A stretch of 64,000 nt of DNA, taken from assembly GCA_029258915.1 (NCBI GenBank), contig JAPDJU010000005.1, positions 62,001 through 126,000 of the forward strand, in the 5' to 3' direction. Under the pieces are notes generated by a model. That model did no database searches. It saw only the letters and a list, made by a program, of their open reading frames with translations, and had not been told where the DNA came from. Of this stretch, positions 1 to 9,700 are shown piece after piece. Positions within the stretch are counted from its first letter, which is position 1. The number at the start of each line of letters is the position of its first letter. A program made the position numbers and the translations under genes. The stretch comes from Thermoproteota archaeon (lineage in GTDB: Archaea; Thermoproteota; Thermoprotei_A; EX4484-217-1).

Positions 1-701
1 GCAAAAATCCTGCTATTACTGATAACTATGAAACCTATAAGAGGTGTTAACACACTAACGATACTTTCAATAGTCCATGGGAGATTGGGGATTATTGGAG
101 CTAAGTAGTAGTATCCTTTACTTATAATAATGAATATTATTGAGCAAGCAGCTCCACCCCAAAATACCAGGTATGTTAAGAAAAGGTTTAAAGCAAACAC
201 TGGCAGGAGCTCTGAGCTTAAATACTTTATAAGTTCAAGCCCGCCGGTTATGTAGGAAATACGAGCCATGTTAACATTTAAAAGTGTAAATAAAATTGAA
301 ATTCCCAGTAAGCTTGTAAAGCTTTGCACCGTTTTAGATGTTTTTTGTACAATAAATGTTCGAGCATATTCAAAACCAAGGGTTTTAGTAAGGAAAAAGT
401 ACATGTTAAATAGTAAACCATATATGCTCATAACATATGGTGAAAGCCCGAATCCTACAGCTAAACCTAAGAAGTTTCTTATAAAGATAGAAATAGTTGC
501 TATAATAATTACTAATGGTATCAATTTTTTACTTGAAAAAATACTAGCTCTAATGTTCGGATACGAGATAATGAACATAGCTATCCATACTACGGGAGGT
601 ACAAGATAGGCGGCTGTACCTCCTAGTTTTATAACATTAGCTAGTATGAAGCTTAGCATTAGTAGTAATGGTAGAACTATTTTAGCTGTCTTGGGGAACA
701 T
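1..701 (-). CDS. polytopic membrane protein, C-terminus truncated by window edge
   Basis: Reverse-strand frame starting at ATG 701 (MFPKTAKIVLPLLLMLSFILANVIKLGGTAAYLVPPVVWIAMFII...) stays open to position 1; AGAGGAGGG Shine-Dalgarno just upstream; several hydrophobic segments. Absent from the ORF track because it runs off the window. Confidence 0.7.
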   Translation of the reverse strand, partial: MFPKTAKIVLPLLLMLSFILANVIKLGGTAAYLVPPVVWIAMFIISYPNIRASIFSSKKLIPLVIIIATISIFIRNFLGLAVGFGLSPYVMSIYGLLFNMYFFLTKTLGFEYARTFIVQKTSKTVQSFTSLLGISILFTLLNVNMARISYITGGLELIKYLSSELLPVFALNLFLTYLVFWGGAACSIIFIIISKGYYYLAPIIPNLPWTIESIVSVLTPLIGFIVISNSRIF

Positions 702-735
702 TAATAGTTTCCCTCCTCTACACTGTTCAGCAACG

Positions 736-1320
736 TTATAGTGATGTTTTTATTGAAAAAACTACATTTAATTCGCCAGTACCATGATAGCCTCTATTTA
801 TCATTAACCTAGTTAGAATAAGAACTTTTTCTCCAGGACTAAAGGATACTGGCAAACTAGAGTTATGAGGTAAAGGTAGGCTTCCGCAGCAGACCATGTT
901 TTGTAAATTATGTCTTCCATGAATTCCGTAATAGAATAGCTTATAGTGAAAATGTTCCCTAATTTCACTGCTTCCTTCAGTAATTATAACATTAGTTCTA
1001 AGAATTCTTGCAGGAAGTGTTCCTCTATTGCAAACTACTATACCTACCCATCCAACCCAGCCTGGATGAAGATTTTCAAGGCTTATAGATAAAGCATTTC
1101 CATCTTCGCTAAGCTGAGCTGTTACATTACAGTGATGACAGCAGGTAAGTACTTTGTAATAGCAGATTCTAGTATCAAATTCTCCCATCGACATTCTCAT
1201 ATTTACGTTTAATGTTTCAGACCATAGGGCATAGGCAGTATTACTTAATACTATAAAAGATAAAATCATAACTAAAAGAACATATATGTAATGTGTTAAC
1301 TTAGCTCTCACCTTAAACAC
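736..1320 (-). CDS. secreted protein with SipW/TasA-like signal region, Cys-rich
   Basis: N-terminal hydrophobic segment followed by SNTAYALWSETLNVNMRMSMGEFD, the same layout as the next two genes. Confidence 0.7.
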   Translation of the reverse strand: MFKVRAKLTHYIYVLLVMILSFIVLSNTAYALWSETLNVNMRMSMGEFDTRICYYKVLTCCHHCNVTAQLSEDGNALSISLENLHPGWVGWVGIVVCNRGTLPARILRTNVIITEGSSEIREHFHYKLFYYGIHGRHNLQNMVCCGSLPLPHNSSLPVSFSPGEKVLILTRLMINRGYHGTGELNVVFSIKTSL

Positions 1321-1358
1321 CTTTTAATGAAGTAAATAAAAAAAGAGATTATGTTTTT

Positions 1359-2066
1359 TCACTCCTCGTAATATATCGATTCATTCCACTGTACTGCTAC
1401 AAGTTTTACTGAAATAACATATTCCGAGTTTTCACTGGCGGGCTGTAATACTATGATTCTCCAGCTGCTTTCTAACCCGTCTCCAGGATCCATTTGGACG
1501 CCGAGAAGATTGTAAAGCTGTATTAGTACTTCGGGTTTGCAGTCTCCATCAGCATCAAGAAATACGAGGTCGTTGGTTTCAATTTCGTCTTTTGTAAGTA
1601 TTGTTCCATTAACAACATAGTAGTCTATAAATATTGGTATCGTACCTACGTTATCTACTTCTAAGCTAAACCAAACCATGTATCCTGGATATCCATTGTG
1701 TATTTTAACATATGCAGTATCATTATCTCCATCTCCATCACTATCTACAGTCCATGCTGTAGCCCATGCGCAGTCTTTATCTAACTGCACCCAATATAGG
1801 TCACCGCTAATTACGGCTACCCAGCCTTCACCTGTATAGCTGAAATTTTCACACGTAGGCCATGTATCAGGTGTACCATTATAATCTTTGATTCCGGGTG
1901 GTGGTACTTCATCACCAGTGTATATTCTAACAATTTCAGCATCTACTTCTCCTGTGTTTACTGTCACATTTACTTTTAACGTTTCACTCCACATAGCAAA
2001 AGCAATACTGATAGATGATATTAGCACTAGAAAAATAGGAAGTATTATTAGTTTCTTAGGATTCAT
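1359..2066 (-). CDS. secreted TasA-like protein with SipW-type signal region and acidic DxDxDxD loops
   Basis: MNPKKLIILPIFLVLISSISIAFAMWSETLKVNVTVNTGEVDAE; motifs DSDGDGDND and DADGD. Confidence 0.75.
   Translation of the reverse strand: MNPKKLIILPIFLVLISSISIAFAMWSETLKVNVTVNTGEVDAEIVRIYTGDEVPPPGIKDYNGTPDTWPTCENFSYTGEGWVAVISGDLYWVQLDKDCAWATAWTVDSDGDGDNDTAYVKIHNGYPGYMVWFSLEVDNVGTIPIFIDYYVVNGTILTKDEIETNDLVFLDADGDCKPEVLIQLYNLLGVQMDPGDGLESSWRIIVLQPASENSEYVISVKLVAVQWNESIYYEE
1940..2006. repeat. 67-bp perfect direct repeat, copy 1
   Basis: catctacttctcctgtgtttactgtcacatttacttttaacgtttcactccacatagcaaaagcaat is identical to 2565-2631. Confidence 0.95.
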
Positions 2067-2091
2067 TATATTTTTGCCTCAGCGTATTTTA

Positions 2092-2694
2092 CTATGGAAC
2101 TTCGTTCCACTGTGCAAAGGTCATCTGTAGTTCGAAGAAGTATGTTGAGTTTTCTGTTGCGTTCTGTTTTACATGTATACAGAGTTCATATGTATCGAAG
2201 CTTCCAGGATCTATTTGTGTTCCATCATTATCAGGATCATAAGCTAATCCTAAATGAACATTAATGTCGGCTTTTCCATCATTGTCCAAGTCTAGATCAT
2301 ACCATGTGCAGCATGTTATTGGAATAACTGTTGTATCAAATTTTATAGATGCATTTAAGAATTTCACAGGTATTGTCCCTATGTTAGAAACGTTACCATA
2401 AATACCTACTTTATAGCATGGATAAGCATTATCTATAGTAACATTAAGCTTTATGAGATCATTTTCTGTATCCCATTCTTCAGGCTCAACAGTTACCGTT
2501 GTAACATCAAGAGGCACTTCAGGTTTTTCAATAGTATCATTACTCCAATAGTCACTCCACTCGACATCTACTTCTCCTGTGTTTACTGTCACATTTACTT
2601 TTAACGTTTCACTCCACATAGCAAAAGCAATTCCCATAGATGCTAACATTACGAGGGCTATAAAAACTCCTATTATAGATTTTCCTATATTCAT
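2092..2694 (-). CDS. secreted TasA-like protein with SipW-type signal region and acidic DxDNDG loops
   Basis: Internal Met start (MNIGKSIIGVFIALVMLASMGIAFAMWSETLKVNVTVNTGEVDVE) fits a signal peptide better than the 2778 start; motifs DLDNDGKAD and DPDNDG. Confidence 0.75.
   Translation of the reverse strand: MNIGKSIIGVFIALVMLASMGIAFAMWSETLKVNVTVNTGEVDVEWSDYWSNDTIEKPEVPLDVTTVTVEPEEWDTENDLIKLNVTIDNAYPCYKVGIYGNVSNIGTIPVKFLNASIKFDTTVIPITCCTWYDLDLDNDGKADINVHLGLAYDPDNDGTQIDPGSFDTYELCIHVKQNATENSTYFFELQMTFAQWNEVP
2565..2631. repeat. 67-bp perfect direct repeat, copy 2
   Basis: Identical to 1940-2006; flanking bases differ. Confidence 0.95.
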
Positions 2695-2868
2695 ATCATT
2701 ACACACCTTGTTTAATCTAGAGTTAAGTATTATCTTAAAAATACGTTGTGAAGTAACGTTACTGCACGGTAAAACCATATCTCTGAACTAGAACAGTCTT
2801 ACATGAAAAACACTTATTCTAACAGTAAAAATTTAAATGGTAAAAACCTATTCTACCTCTTGGCTAGG

Positions 2869-2942
<74 letters not shown>

Positions 2943-3035
2943 CCAACACTTACTCTACATAATACTATATAATTGCTATTCAAAAATACATCATTTTTAG
3001 AACTTAAATTACGTTTAAAATATGCTTAGCTTGAG

Positions 3036-3224
3036 CTAAACTACTCTTATCTTATTTACTTTCTTGTTTTGCCATGAGTATCTTCTTATTCTTTTTGATC
3101 TGCCGAAACCGCATGCAGCGCAGTATCCTTTGGCAACATTGAAAGAATGTCTTCCACATCTTCTGCATCTAATATGTGTTTTGCTCCTACCATGTTTTCC
3201 AAAAGATGTTGTCCCCTTTACCAT
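3036..3224 (-). CDS. rpl37e: 50S ribosomal protein L37e
   Basis: [47 protein letters not shown]; two CxxC zinc motifs. Confidence 0.95.
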   Translation of the reverse strand: MVKGTTSFGKHGRSKTHIRCRRCGRHSFNVAKGYCAACGFGRSKRIRRYSWQNKKVNKIRVV

Positions 3225-3256
3225 AATGAGCCCCTCTATTATTCCTTAAAATTATT

Positions 3257-3514
3257 TTACATAGGTATGGGTACGGGGGATATGAGTACTACGTTGTCTC
3301 CTCTGATTATTATTGTCCCTAATTTTCTAATTTTACCATTGCTTTTAACTTCTTCTGCATTTTCTAAAACTAAGTTTAAGTGTTGGTCATAGCTTTTCAA
3401 AATTCCACGTATTTCCCTACCGCCTTTAAGCTTTACGAGAACTATATTGCCAAGAGACTCGCTCAACAGTCTCTTCGCCGATTCTGCCAAAGTCGAAAAT
3501 GCACCTCCTAGCAA
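3257..3514 (-). CDS. Sm-like (LSm) archaeal RNA-binding protein
   Basis: [35 protein letters not shown]...[12 protein letters not shown] Sm1/Sm2 motifs. Confidence 0.92.
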   Translation of the reverse strand: MLGGAFSTLAESAKRLLSESLGNIVLVKLKGGREIRGILKSYDQHLNLVLENAEEVKSNGKIRKLGTIIIRGDNVVLISPVPIPM

Positions 3515-4098
3515 AGAATCTTACCCTTATACTGTTCCAATGTACGGTATATATAAAGTTACTTAGGTTTAAAAATGTAATCCCCCAAATATCTAATGGG
3601 GGTAGCTTGGGCTGTATTAGACATGCTCTTTCAAAGAAGGAACGTAAATTACTGATAAAGGAAATAAATGAAAAATATCCATTTCTAAATCTAAGTTTAA
3701 AGAAAACCTTAGAAATAGGTATATGTAATGGCTACACTGTTTACTTTTATGATGGCAAACCGTTTATAGTTAAAATAGACGATAAGCTTATACCATTACT
3801 CAAATATCTTCTAAAAATGAAAACTGAAGACATTAAAATACCTAAAGTTGTTATTGATATGGGTGCTGTAAAGCATATATTAAACGGCGCCGATGTTATG
3901 GCTCCTGGAATAGTTAATGTCAAAGGGTCGTTTAAGAAGAATGATATAGTACTTGTTATTGATGAAAAGTATCGGAAACCTATAGCTGTAGGTTTAGCTC
4001 TCTACGATTCCACTGAAATATCTAGCATGAGGAGAGGTAAAGTCTTACTTAACATGCATTTTGCTGGTGATAAAATTTGGAAACTAAGCTACTCTTAA
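3499..4098 (+). CDS. PUA domain protein (MCT-1-like); start uncertain
   Basis: [15 protein letters not shown]... plus PUA core [19 protein letters not shown]...[10 protein letters not shown]...[14 protein letters not shown]. The first ~40 residues look non-native, so an internal start is likely. Confidence 0.8.
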   Translation: MHLLAKNLTLILFQCTVYIKLLRFKNVIPQISNGGSLGCIRHALSKKERKLLIKEINEKYPFLNLSLKKTLEIGICNGYTVYFYDGKPFIVKIDDKLIPLLKYLLKMKTEDIKIPKVVIDMGAVKHILNGADVMAPGIVNVKGSFKKNDIVLVIDEKYRKPIAVGLALYDSTEISSMRRGKVLLNMHFAGDKIWKLSYS

Positions 4099-5982
4099 AC
4101 TGTCCATAATACGTGGAGTATGTGCTTCAAAACCCATTCTTCTAACAGTATTTGCTAATGCTAAAACTTTGCTTTCTTCACCATGTATTAATATGACTTT
4201 TTCAGGCTTAGGTGAAATATTGTTTAAGAATGCTAGAAGCTGTCTTCTATCAGAATGACCTGAGAAACCTTCAATACTAAACACTTTAAGCTTAATTTTA
4301 AGTACTTCAACCTTACCTTCAGGAGTAAACGTAACAATCTCTCTTTGACCATCTTTAATTTTTCTACCTAAGGTTCCTTCAACTTGGTAGCTTACAAAAA
4401 TTAGCGCATTTTCTTCATCTCTAGCCATCATTTTTAAGTACTCTACGGATGGACCTCCAGTTAACATGCCTGATGTTGCCAAAACTATTGCTGGTTCATC
4501 GGAATCTATTATTGCTCTTCTTTCATCCCTATGTTCTACTTTCCTAATATATTCTGCTTCAAAGGGATTTTCCCCTTTATATATAGACTCTTTAACTTCT
4601 TCTGAAAGTAATTCAGGATAGACTGCATGTATTGAGGTGACTTCATCTATCATTCCATCAACATATATTGGAACTTTAGGTAAAAGCCCTTTATTTATAC
4701 CGTTTATTAGCACGAGCATTACTTCCTGTCCTCGTCCAACAGCAAAAACAGGGATAAGCACTTTACCTTTTTTCTCTACAACTTTCTTAACTTTATCAAT
4801 AAGTTCTCTTTCTGCATCATCTCGTGAAGGTAAATAGTCTGTTCCATAAGTACTTTCCATAATTAACGTTTCTACTCTCGGAAACTTATCATTAGCGCGA
4901 GGTAAAAGCCTTGTTCTACCGTATTTGAAGTCACCTGTAAAAACTATGTTATGGAGTCCTTCGCCTATATGTAAATGTACCATTGCTGATCCTAAAATAT
5001 GTCCCGCATTGTAAAGTGTTACTCTAATATCTGGTGCTATGTCTGTTACTTCGCCGTAATTTAGCGGTATAACATGTAATAGCATTTTCCTAATCTCTCT
5101 TATACTGTACGGGATGTACTTATTTTCTCTTTCAGCTATTTCTAAAAGGTCTTGAAGCATAAGTACCATGAGATCTCTTGTTGCTTTGGTTGTGTATATG
5201 GGTCCTTCATATCCGTATTTAAACAAGTAAGGCACTAAACCACAGTGGTCCAGGTGCGCATGTGTAACTATGACAGCATCTAATGTTGTAATATCAAAGT
5301 CTGCAAGGTCAAATCTAGGATAAGCGTTTATCGGGCTTGCTGCTCCTGGGTTTAATCCTACGTCGAGAAGTACTTTGCTTTCAGCTGTTTCAACAAGTAT
5401 TGCTGTCCTACCTACTTCCCTAAATCCCCCTAATGCTGTTACTCTCACATATGTACTTTTAAACAAAGGCGATCTATGTATTCTATGACCTATACTTCTT
5501 AGAATGTTTAGCCTATATTCGCTTTTAGCTAAAAGTATTTGTAAAACACTTGTTAGGGTTTTGGTTTCTTTCGGTGGAGCTCTTACAATATTTGGTCTCC
5601 AACCTGTTTCTAACAATATTTTTCTAAGAAGGTTGCCTCCTTTGCCAATGACTAGACCTGGTTTTGCTGTTTTTATTATTATCTCTCCAAGTGTATGGTC
5701 GAATTCTATGCTCTTAATGTCTGCTTCTTCAGGTATTATTTTCGTTATTATTTCGCGAGTTTCATTTTCTGATTTTCTAACTGAAGGATCTGTTCTTATG
5801 ACTACACGTTTCTTTATTGTTTTAGCTATTTTCTTTATTACATCAGAGCTTCTAATTACGGCTTCAACATTTTTTACATAAACAGCTACTTCTGGCCCCT
5901 CAAGTTCTATCTTAGTTATTTGGGCTTTTAAGGGCATTAAGGAAACAATGGTGTTTTTTATTTGTTCATAAACGTTTATCAT
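4084..5982 (-). CDS. beta-CASP ribonuclease aCPSF1 / FttA (KH domains + metallo-beta-lactamase)
   Basis: KH region VIGKGGNLLRKILLETGW; HAHLDHCG; beta-CASP motifs; C-terminal GFSGHSDRRQLLAFL. Confidence 0.96.
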   Translation of the reverse strand: MINVYEQIKNTIVSLMPLKAQITKIELEGPEVAVYVKNVEAVIRSSDVIKKIAKTIKKRVVIRTDPSVRKSENETREIITKIIPEEADIKSIEFDHTLGEIIIKTAKPGLVIGKGGNLLRKILLETGWRPNIVRAPPKETKTLTSVLQILLAKSEYRLNILRSIGHRIHRSPLFKSTYVRVTALGGFREVGRTAILVETAESKVLLDVGLNPGAASPINAYPRFDLADFDITTLDAVIVTHAHLDHCGLVPYLFKYGYEGPIYTTKATRDLMVLMLQDLLEIAERENKYIPYSIREIRKMLLHVIPLNYGEVTDIAPDIRVTLYNAGHILGSAMVHLHIGEGLHNIVFTGDFKYGRTRLLPRANDKFPRVETLIMESTYGTDYLPSRDDAERELIDKVKKVVEKKGKVLIPVFAVGRGQEVMLVLINGINKGLLPKVPIYVDGMIDEVTSIHAVYPELLSEEVKESIYKGENPFEAEYIRKVEHRDERRAIIDSDEPAIVLATSGMLTGGPSVEYLKMMARDEENALIFVSYQVEGTLGRKIKDGQREIVTFTPEGKVEVLKIKLKVFSIEGFSGHSDRRQLLAFLNNISPKPEKVILIHGEESKVLALANTVRRMGFEAHTPRIMDSLRVA

Positions 5983-5995
5983 ATTTGCAATCCCC

Positions 5996-6646
5996 TTAGC
6001 TTACTAAAATCTTCTTTAGTTCCTCCTTGCTGAATTCCTTATAACCGTCTTTAGTTACTGCTACTACATCTATTCCCTCGCCTGAAGCTACATCCCTTTT
6101 CATAGCGGCATTAATTGCTTTCATCACGATGGAAACTGCTTCTTTTAAGCTTAAATCTTCTCTGTATGAAGATTCAATAATGCTTATAGCTATAGGGGAC
6201 CCTGAACCTGTTGCAACATATTTTTCCTCAGTTATTGTCCCAAACCAGTCTAAAGTATATATTCGCGGCTCTGTATCATAACCTGCTACGATTAACTGCA
6301 CTATATATGGTAATATCCTTGATCTAGAGAATATTATGTTTGAAAGAATAGAAGCCATGCTTCTAATCATTAAATCCTTATTTGCTGAAAGTTTATAGTA
6401 TTCTACTTCCGCCTTAACCATATCTGCTAGCATTTGAGCGTCTGCTACAAGCCCTGCTATAGTTAAAGCTGCCCTATCATCTATTTTAGCTATTTTCTTT
6501 ACCTTCTTATGTGCAATATAATAGCCTGCTGTAGCTCTCTTATCTGCAGCTAATACTACACCGTCTTTAAACTTAATAGCTACTGTCGTTGTCCCATGCA
6601 ATACTTTGTTTTCTATTCTAGGTTCAGTATTCTCTATTCTAAACAT
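5996..6646 (-). CDS. psmB: proteasome beta subunit (catalytic Thr1 present)
   Basis: HGTTTVAIKFKDGVVLAADKRATAGYYIAHKKVKKIAKIDD. Confidence 0.96.
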   Translation of the reverse strand: MFRIENTEPRIENKVLHGTTTVAIKFKDGVVLAADKRATAGYYIAHKKVKKIAKIDDRAALTIAGLVADAQMLADMVKAEVEYYKLSANKDLMIRSMASILSNIIFSRSRILPYIVQLIVAGYDTEPRIYTLDWFGTITEEKYVATGSGSPIAISIIESSYREDLSLKEAVSIVMKAINAAMKRDVASGEGIDVVAVTKDGYKEFSKEELKKILVS

Positions 6647-6790
6647 TGTTTCACCGGGTGAAAGACCTAAATAACTACAGTCCCATTTATTTAGACCGTA
6701 CTTAGAAATAATCTACCAGCCGTGTTACCATATCACAGAATTACAGCTATATAAGATTTGTTGTCCTTAAAGAAAATGTAGGAGGAGGTT

Positions 6791-7858
6791 TTGATGAAAA
6801 CCCCGCTATATACCCATGTTATTAAGCTTCCCAGAAAAATAGTTATAGGTAAAGGTGTTAGAAAGAATATTCCTCAATATTTAAAAGCACTGGAACTAGG
6901 TAAGAATGTTCTAATAGTTACTGGCCCTAATCTTATTAAATTATATGGTAAGGAAATAATTCAGATCTTAGAAGATGGTAGATTTAATGTAAACTATATT
7001 GTAACTAAGAGCACTAACATAAACTATTTGAAAACGTTAATGGAGAATGTAGCCTCTGAAAAGTACGATGTAATCTTAGGATTTGGTGGAGGTAAATCTA
7101 TAGACACAGCTAAATATGTTGCTACAAACATAAGCAAACCTTTTGTAAGTGTTCCTACAGCTGTTTCCCACGATGGCATAGCCTCTCCCTTTGCATCTAT
7201 TAAAGGACTTGAAAGACCTATATCAATCAAAGTCGAAGGTCCTATAGCCATAATAGCGGATACGGAAATCATTGTTAAAGCACCATATAGACTTTTAGCT
7301 GCAGGTGTAGGTGATTTAGTAGCTAAGTTTACAGCAGTGTTGGATTGGAAATTAGCGCATAAGTTAAAAAATGAATACTATGGCGACTATGCTGCATCAT
7401 TAGCTCTGCTTTCTGCAAAACATGTAATAAACTATGCCTCAATAATACGTAGAGGAACAGAGGAGTCAGTAAGAATAGTCATTGAAGCACTTATAAGCAG
7501 TGGTATCGCAATGCATATTGCTGGCTCTTCAAGACCTGCTAGTGGCTCAGAACACCTATTCAGTCACGCACTAGACATTGTGGCTCCCAAGCCTGCATTA
7601 CATGGTGAACAGTGTGGAGTAGGAACCATAATGATGGCTTATTTGCACGGCAAAAACTGGAGAAAAATAAAGAAAACGCTCAGAGAGGTGGGTGCTCCTA
7701 CAACGGCTAAAGAACTGGGTATAGATGATTACCATATAATCAAGGCTTTAACAATAGCACATAAGATTAGACCTGAAAGATATACTATACTCGGAGAAAC
7801 GGGGCTAACTTGGAAAGCAGCCGAAAACTTAGCTAAAAAAACAGGTGTTATTAGCTAA
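6791..7858 (+). CDS. egsA: sn-glycerol-1-phosphate dehydrogenase
   Basis: LPRKIVIGKGV..., GFGGGKSIDTAKYVA, SVPTAVSHDGIASPFASI, HGEQCGVGTI. Confidence 0.95.
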   Translation: MMKTPLYTHVIKLPRKIVIGKGVRKNIPQYLKALELGKNVLIVTGPNLIKLYGKEIIQILEDGRFNVNYIVTKSTNINYLKTLMENVASEKYDVILGFGGGKSIDTAKYVATNISKPFVSVPTAVSHDGIASPFASIKGLERPISIKVEGPIAIIADTEIIVKAPYRLLAAGVGDLVAKFTAVLDWKLAHKLKNEYYGDYAASLALLSAKHVINYASIIRRGTEESVRIVIEALISSGIAMHIAGSSRPASGSEHLFSHALDIVAPKPALHGEQCGVGTIMMAYLHGKNWRKIKKTLREVGAPTTAKELGIDDYHIIKALTIAHKIRPERYTILGETGLTWKAAENLAKKTGVIS

Positions 7859-7887
7859 TCTAACGGACTGTATTTAATATACTATCT

Positions 7888-8352
7888 ATGGTGAGAAGAA
7901 TGGTTAAGCGGAGAATTCTAATAACGCTTATCTCTTCAGAGAATGCAAGAAAAGGCTATAAATTTTTATTTGAAGGTACATTGATGAACGAGTGTAAGGC
8001 ATGTCCTCTTTCAAGGATTTGCATAGGCAACCTTGAAAAAGGCAGAGTTTATGAGGTCATAAATATTAGGAGGAAAAAGCATAGATGCAAAGCATTTAAC
8101 ATAGATCTAGTTGTAGTTGAAGTTAAAGAAACAGAAATAGAAGCTGCCATACATACATCGTTAGCTATGGAAGGAGCAATAATAACTTTTAAACCTGTAA
8201 ATTGCTCTAATACTTCATGCAATTACTATGAACTATGTAACCCTATAGGTTTGAAGAATGGAGATAAGTGTAAAATAATTAAAATATTTAAGAAATTAGA
8301 ATGTCCAAGGAAATTACCTTTAACTAAAGTGCTTATCAGCCGGTATCTTTAG
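7888..8352 (+). CDS. UPF0179 family protein (Cys-rich)
   Basis: NECKACPLSRICIGNLEKGRVYEVINIRRKKHRCK... with conserved Cys pattern. Confidence 0.8.
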   Translation: MVRRMVKRRILITLISSENARKGYKFLFEGTLMNECKACPLSRICIGNLEKGRVYEVINIRRKKHRCKAFNIDLVVVEVKETEIEAAIHTSLAMEGAIITFKPVNCSNTSCNYYELCNPIGLKNGDKCKIIKIFKKLECPRKLPLTKVLISRYL

Positions 8353-9076
8353 TTTTTTCTTTCTCCTTAACACTTACTGGTGTTTCAGGTAATTTTATAC
8401 TATGCTTTTCCACGAACTCAACTGTAGGAGATAATGGAACATATTTTTCTATTTCCTTAACTACTGCTTGTTTAACATACTGTATGTTTTCTATAAGATA
8501 TGTTTCCTTAGGCATTTCAATTCTTATGGTGCCTTCAGCAATATTTACTACAAACTTTTCTGGCGGTACACTTCTTAGTCTCCTATGAAGTAAATACTTT
8601 ATTTTCTCTAATAGGTCATCTATTTTCTTTATAATTTTAACATTGTAAACTAGTGTTTTACCTGCAAGTGGATGGTTAAAGTCTACTATGACTCTCCCAC
8701 CTGTAATGTTTCTAATAGTTGCCATAACTCCATTGATTTCAACTACCTCACCAACTTTAGGGTATATGCCGCGTCTAGTGAAATTTCTTAGAGGCATGAG
8801 CTTTACTTTGTTCGGATCTCTTTTTCCATATGCTTTTTCCGGCGGTACTTCAATTGTTTTTTCATCGCCTACATTTAATTTAGCCAGTTCTTCTTCAAGA
8901 CCCTCTACAATCCTATGTTCCCCTACAATTACAAGTAATGGCTCATAGACTTTTTCTTCACTATATTTTCCATGTTTCTTTGCAACATCAGCTGATGTAG
9001 TATCTATTAATTCGCCTGTTTCTTTAATTCTAGCTGTATAATCTATTAGTACGAAATCGTTTTCCTTAAAAGTCAT
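8336..9076 (-). CDS. FKBP-type peptidyl-prolyl cis-trans isomerase (SlyD-like with insert domain)
   Basis: DFVLIDYTARIKETGELIDTT...VVGEHRIVEGLEEELAKLNVGDEKTIEVPPEKAYGKRDP...FNHPLAGKTLVYNVKI. Confidence 0.93.
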   Translation of the reverse strand: MTFKENDFVLIDYTARIKETGELIDTTSADVAKKHGKYSEEKVYEPLLVIVGEHRIVEGLEEELAKLNVGDEKTIEVPPEKAYGKRDPNKVKLMPLRNFTRRGIYPKVGEVVEINGVMATIRNITGGRVIVDFNHPLAGKTLVYNVKIIKKIDDLLEKIKYLLHRRLRSVPPEKFVVNIAEGTIRIEMPKETYLIENIQYVKQAVVKEIEKYVPLSPTVEFVEKHSIKLPETPVSVKEKEKTKDTG

Positions 9077-9142
9077 TTTCCATACACCTTACTATACTTT
9101 GTAACTAGTTACTGGTTTTATATGTTCTTTGATTTAAATTTT

Positions 9143-9694
9143 TTAATATCCTTTTCTTAAATACCATCCTTTATCTATTACATTCTTGCATACGATTAAG
9201 TTATTATTTTTGATATTTTTTAGGTTCTTAACAGTTAACTTACATAACCCTATGACATTTTCATGCGAATCAACCACTACAACTATTCTATGTAAGGGTT
9301 CGTATATTCTTAGTATGCTTTTTAACATTATGTCCCTACCATAACTAAATAGTAATGCTGCATGATTATCGATCATTATCGCATTTCTTTTAGTTAGTCT
9401 AAACATTTTCTCACATATTTCTATGCTTGGTCTAAATTCTTTACCGTATATTCCTGCAAATATGCCTGCACAGTATGGCTCTTTATTTAAGATAGGCTTT
9501 ATTTTGTTGAAAATGAATTTAAATTGTTCTTTAGAAACTATGAAAACTTCCTGTCTAGGGCCACCTTTCGTTATCAGTAGTTCTTTCGATTTAAAGAATT
9601 CTTTTACTTTTACCGAGCCGAACATTTGTGATAATTTGCTTAAAATCTTATCCTTGTCTTTCTCAGTTATAGGTACGAATGTGAGTTTAGTCAT
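9143..9694 (-). CDS. NIP7-like pre-PUA/PUA domain protein
   Basis: PUA-like C-terminus (NAIMIDNHAALLFSYGRDIMLKSI...VVDSHENVIGLCKL); just downstream of a NOL1/NOP2/Sun methyltransferase. Confidence 0.6.
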   Translation of the reverse strand: MTKLTFVPITEKDKDKILSKLSQMFGSVKVKEFFKSKELLITKGGPRQEVFIVSKEQFKFIFNKIKPILNKEPYCAGIFAGIYGKEFRPSIEICEKMFRLTKRNAIMIDNHAALLFSYGRDIMLKSILRIYEPLHRIVVVVDSHENVIGLCKLTVKNLKNIKNNNLIVCKNVIDKGWYLRKGY

Positions 9695-9700
9695 TATTTT

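Noticed and set aside
268-609. 113-aa + strand ORF
   Set aside because: Antisense to the longer open reverse-strand membrane protein (1-701) that has a Shine-Dalgarno site.
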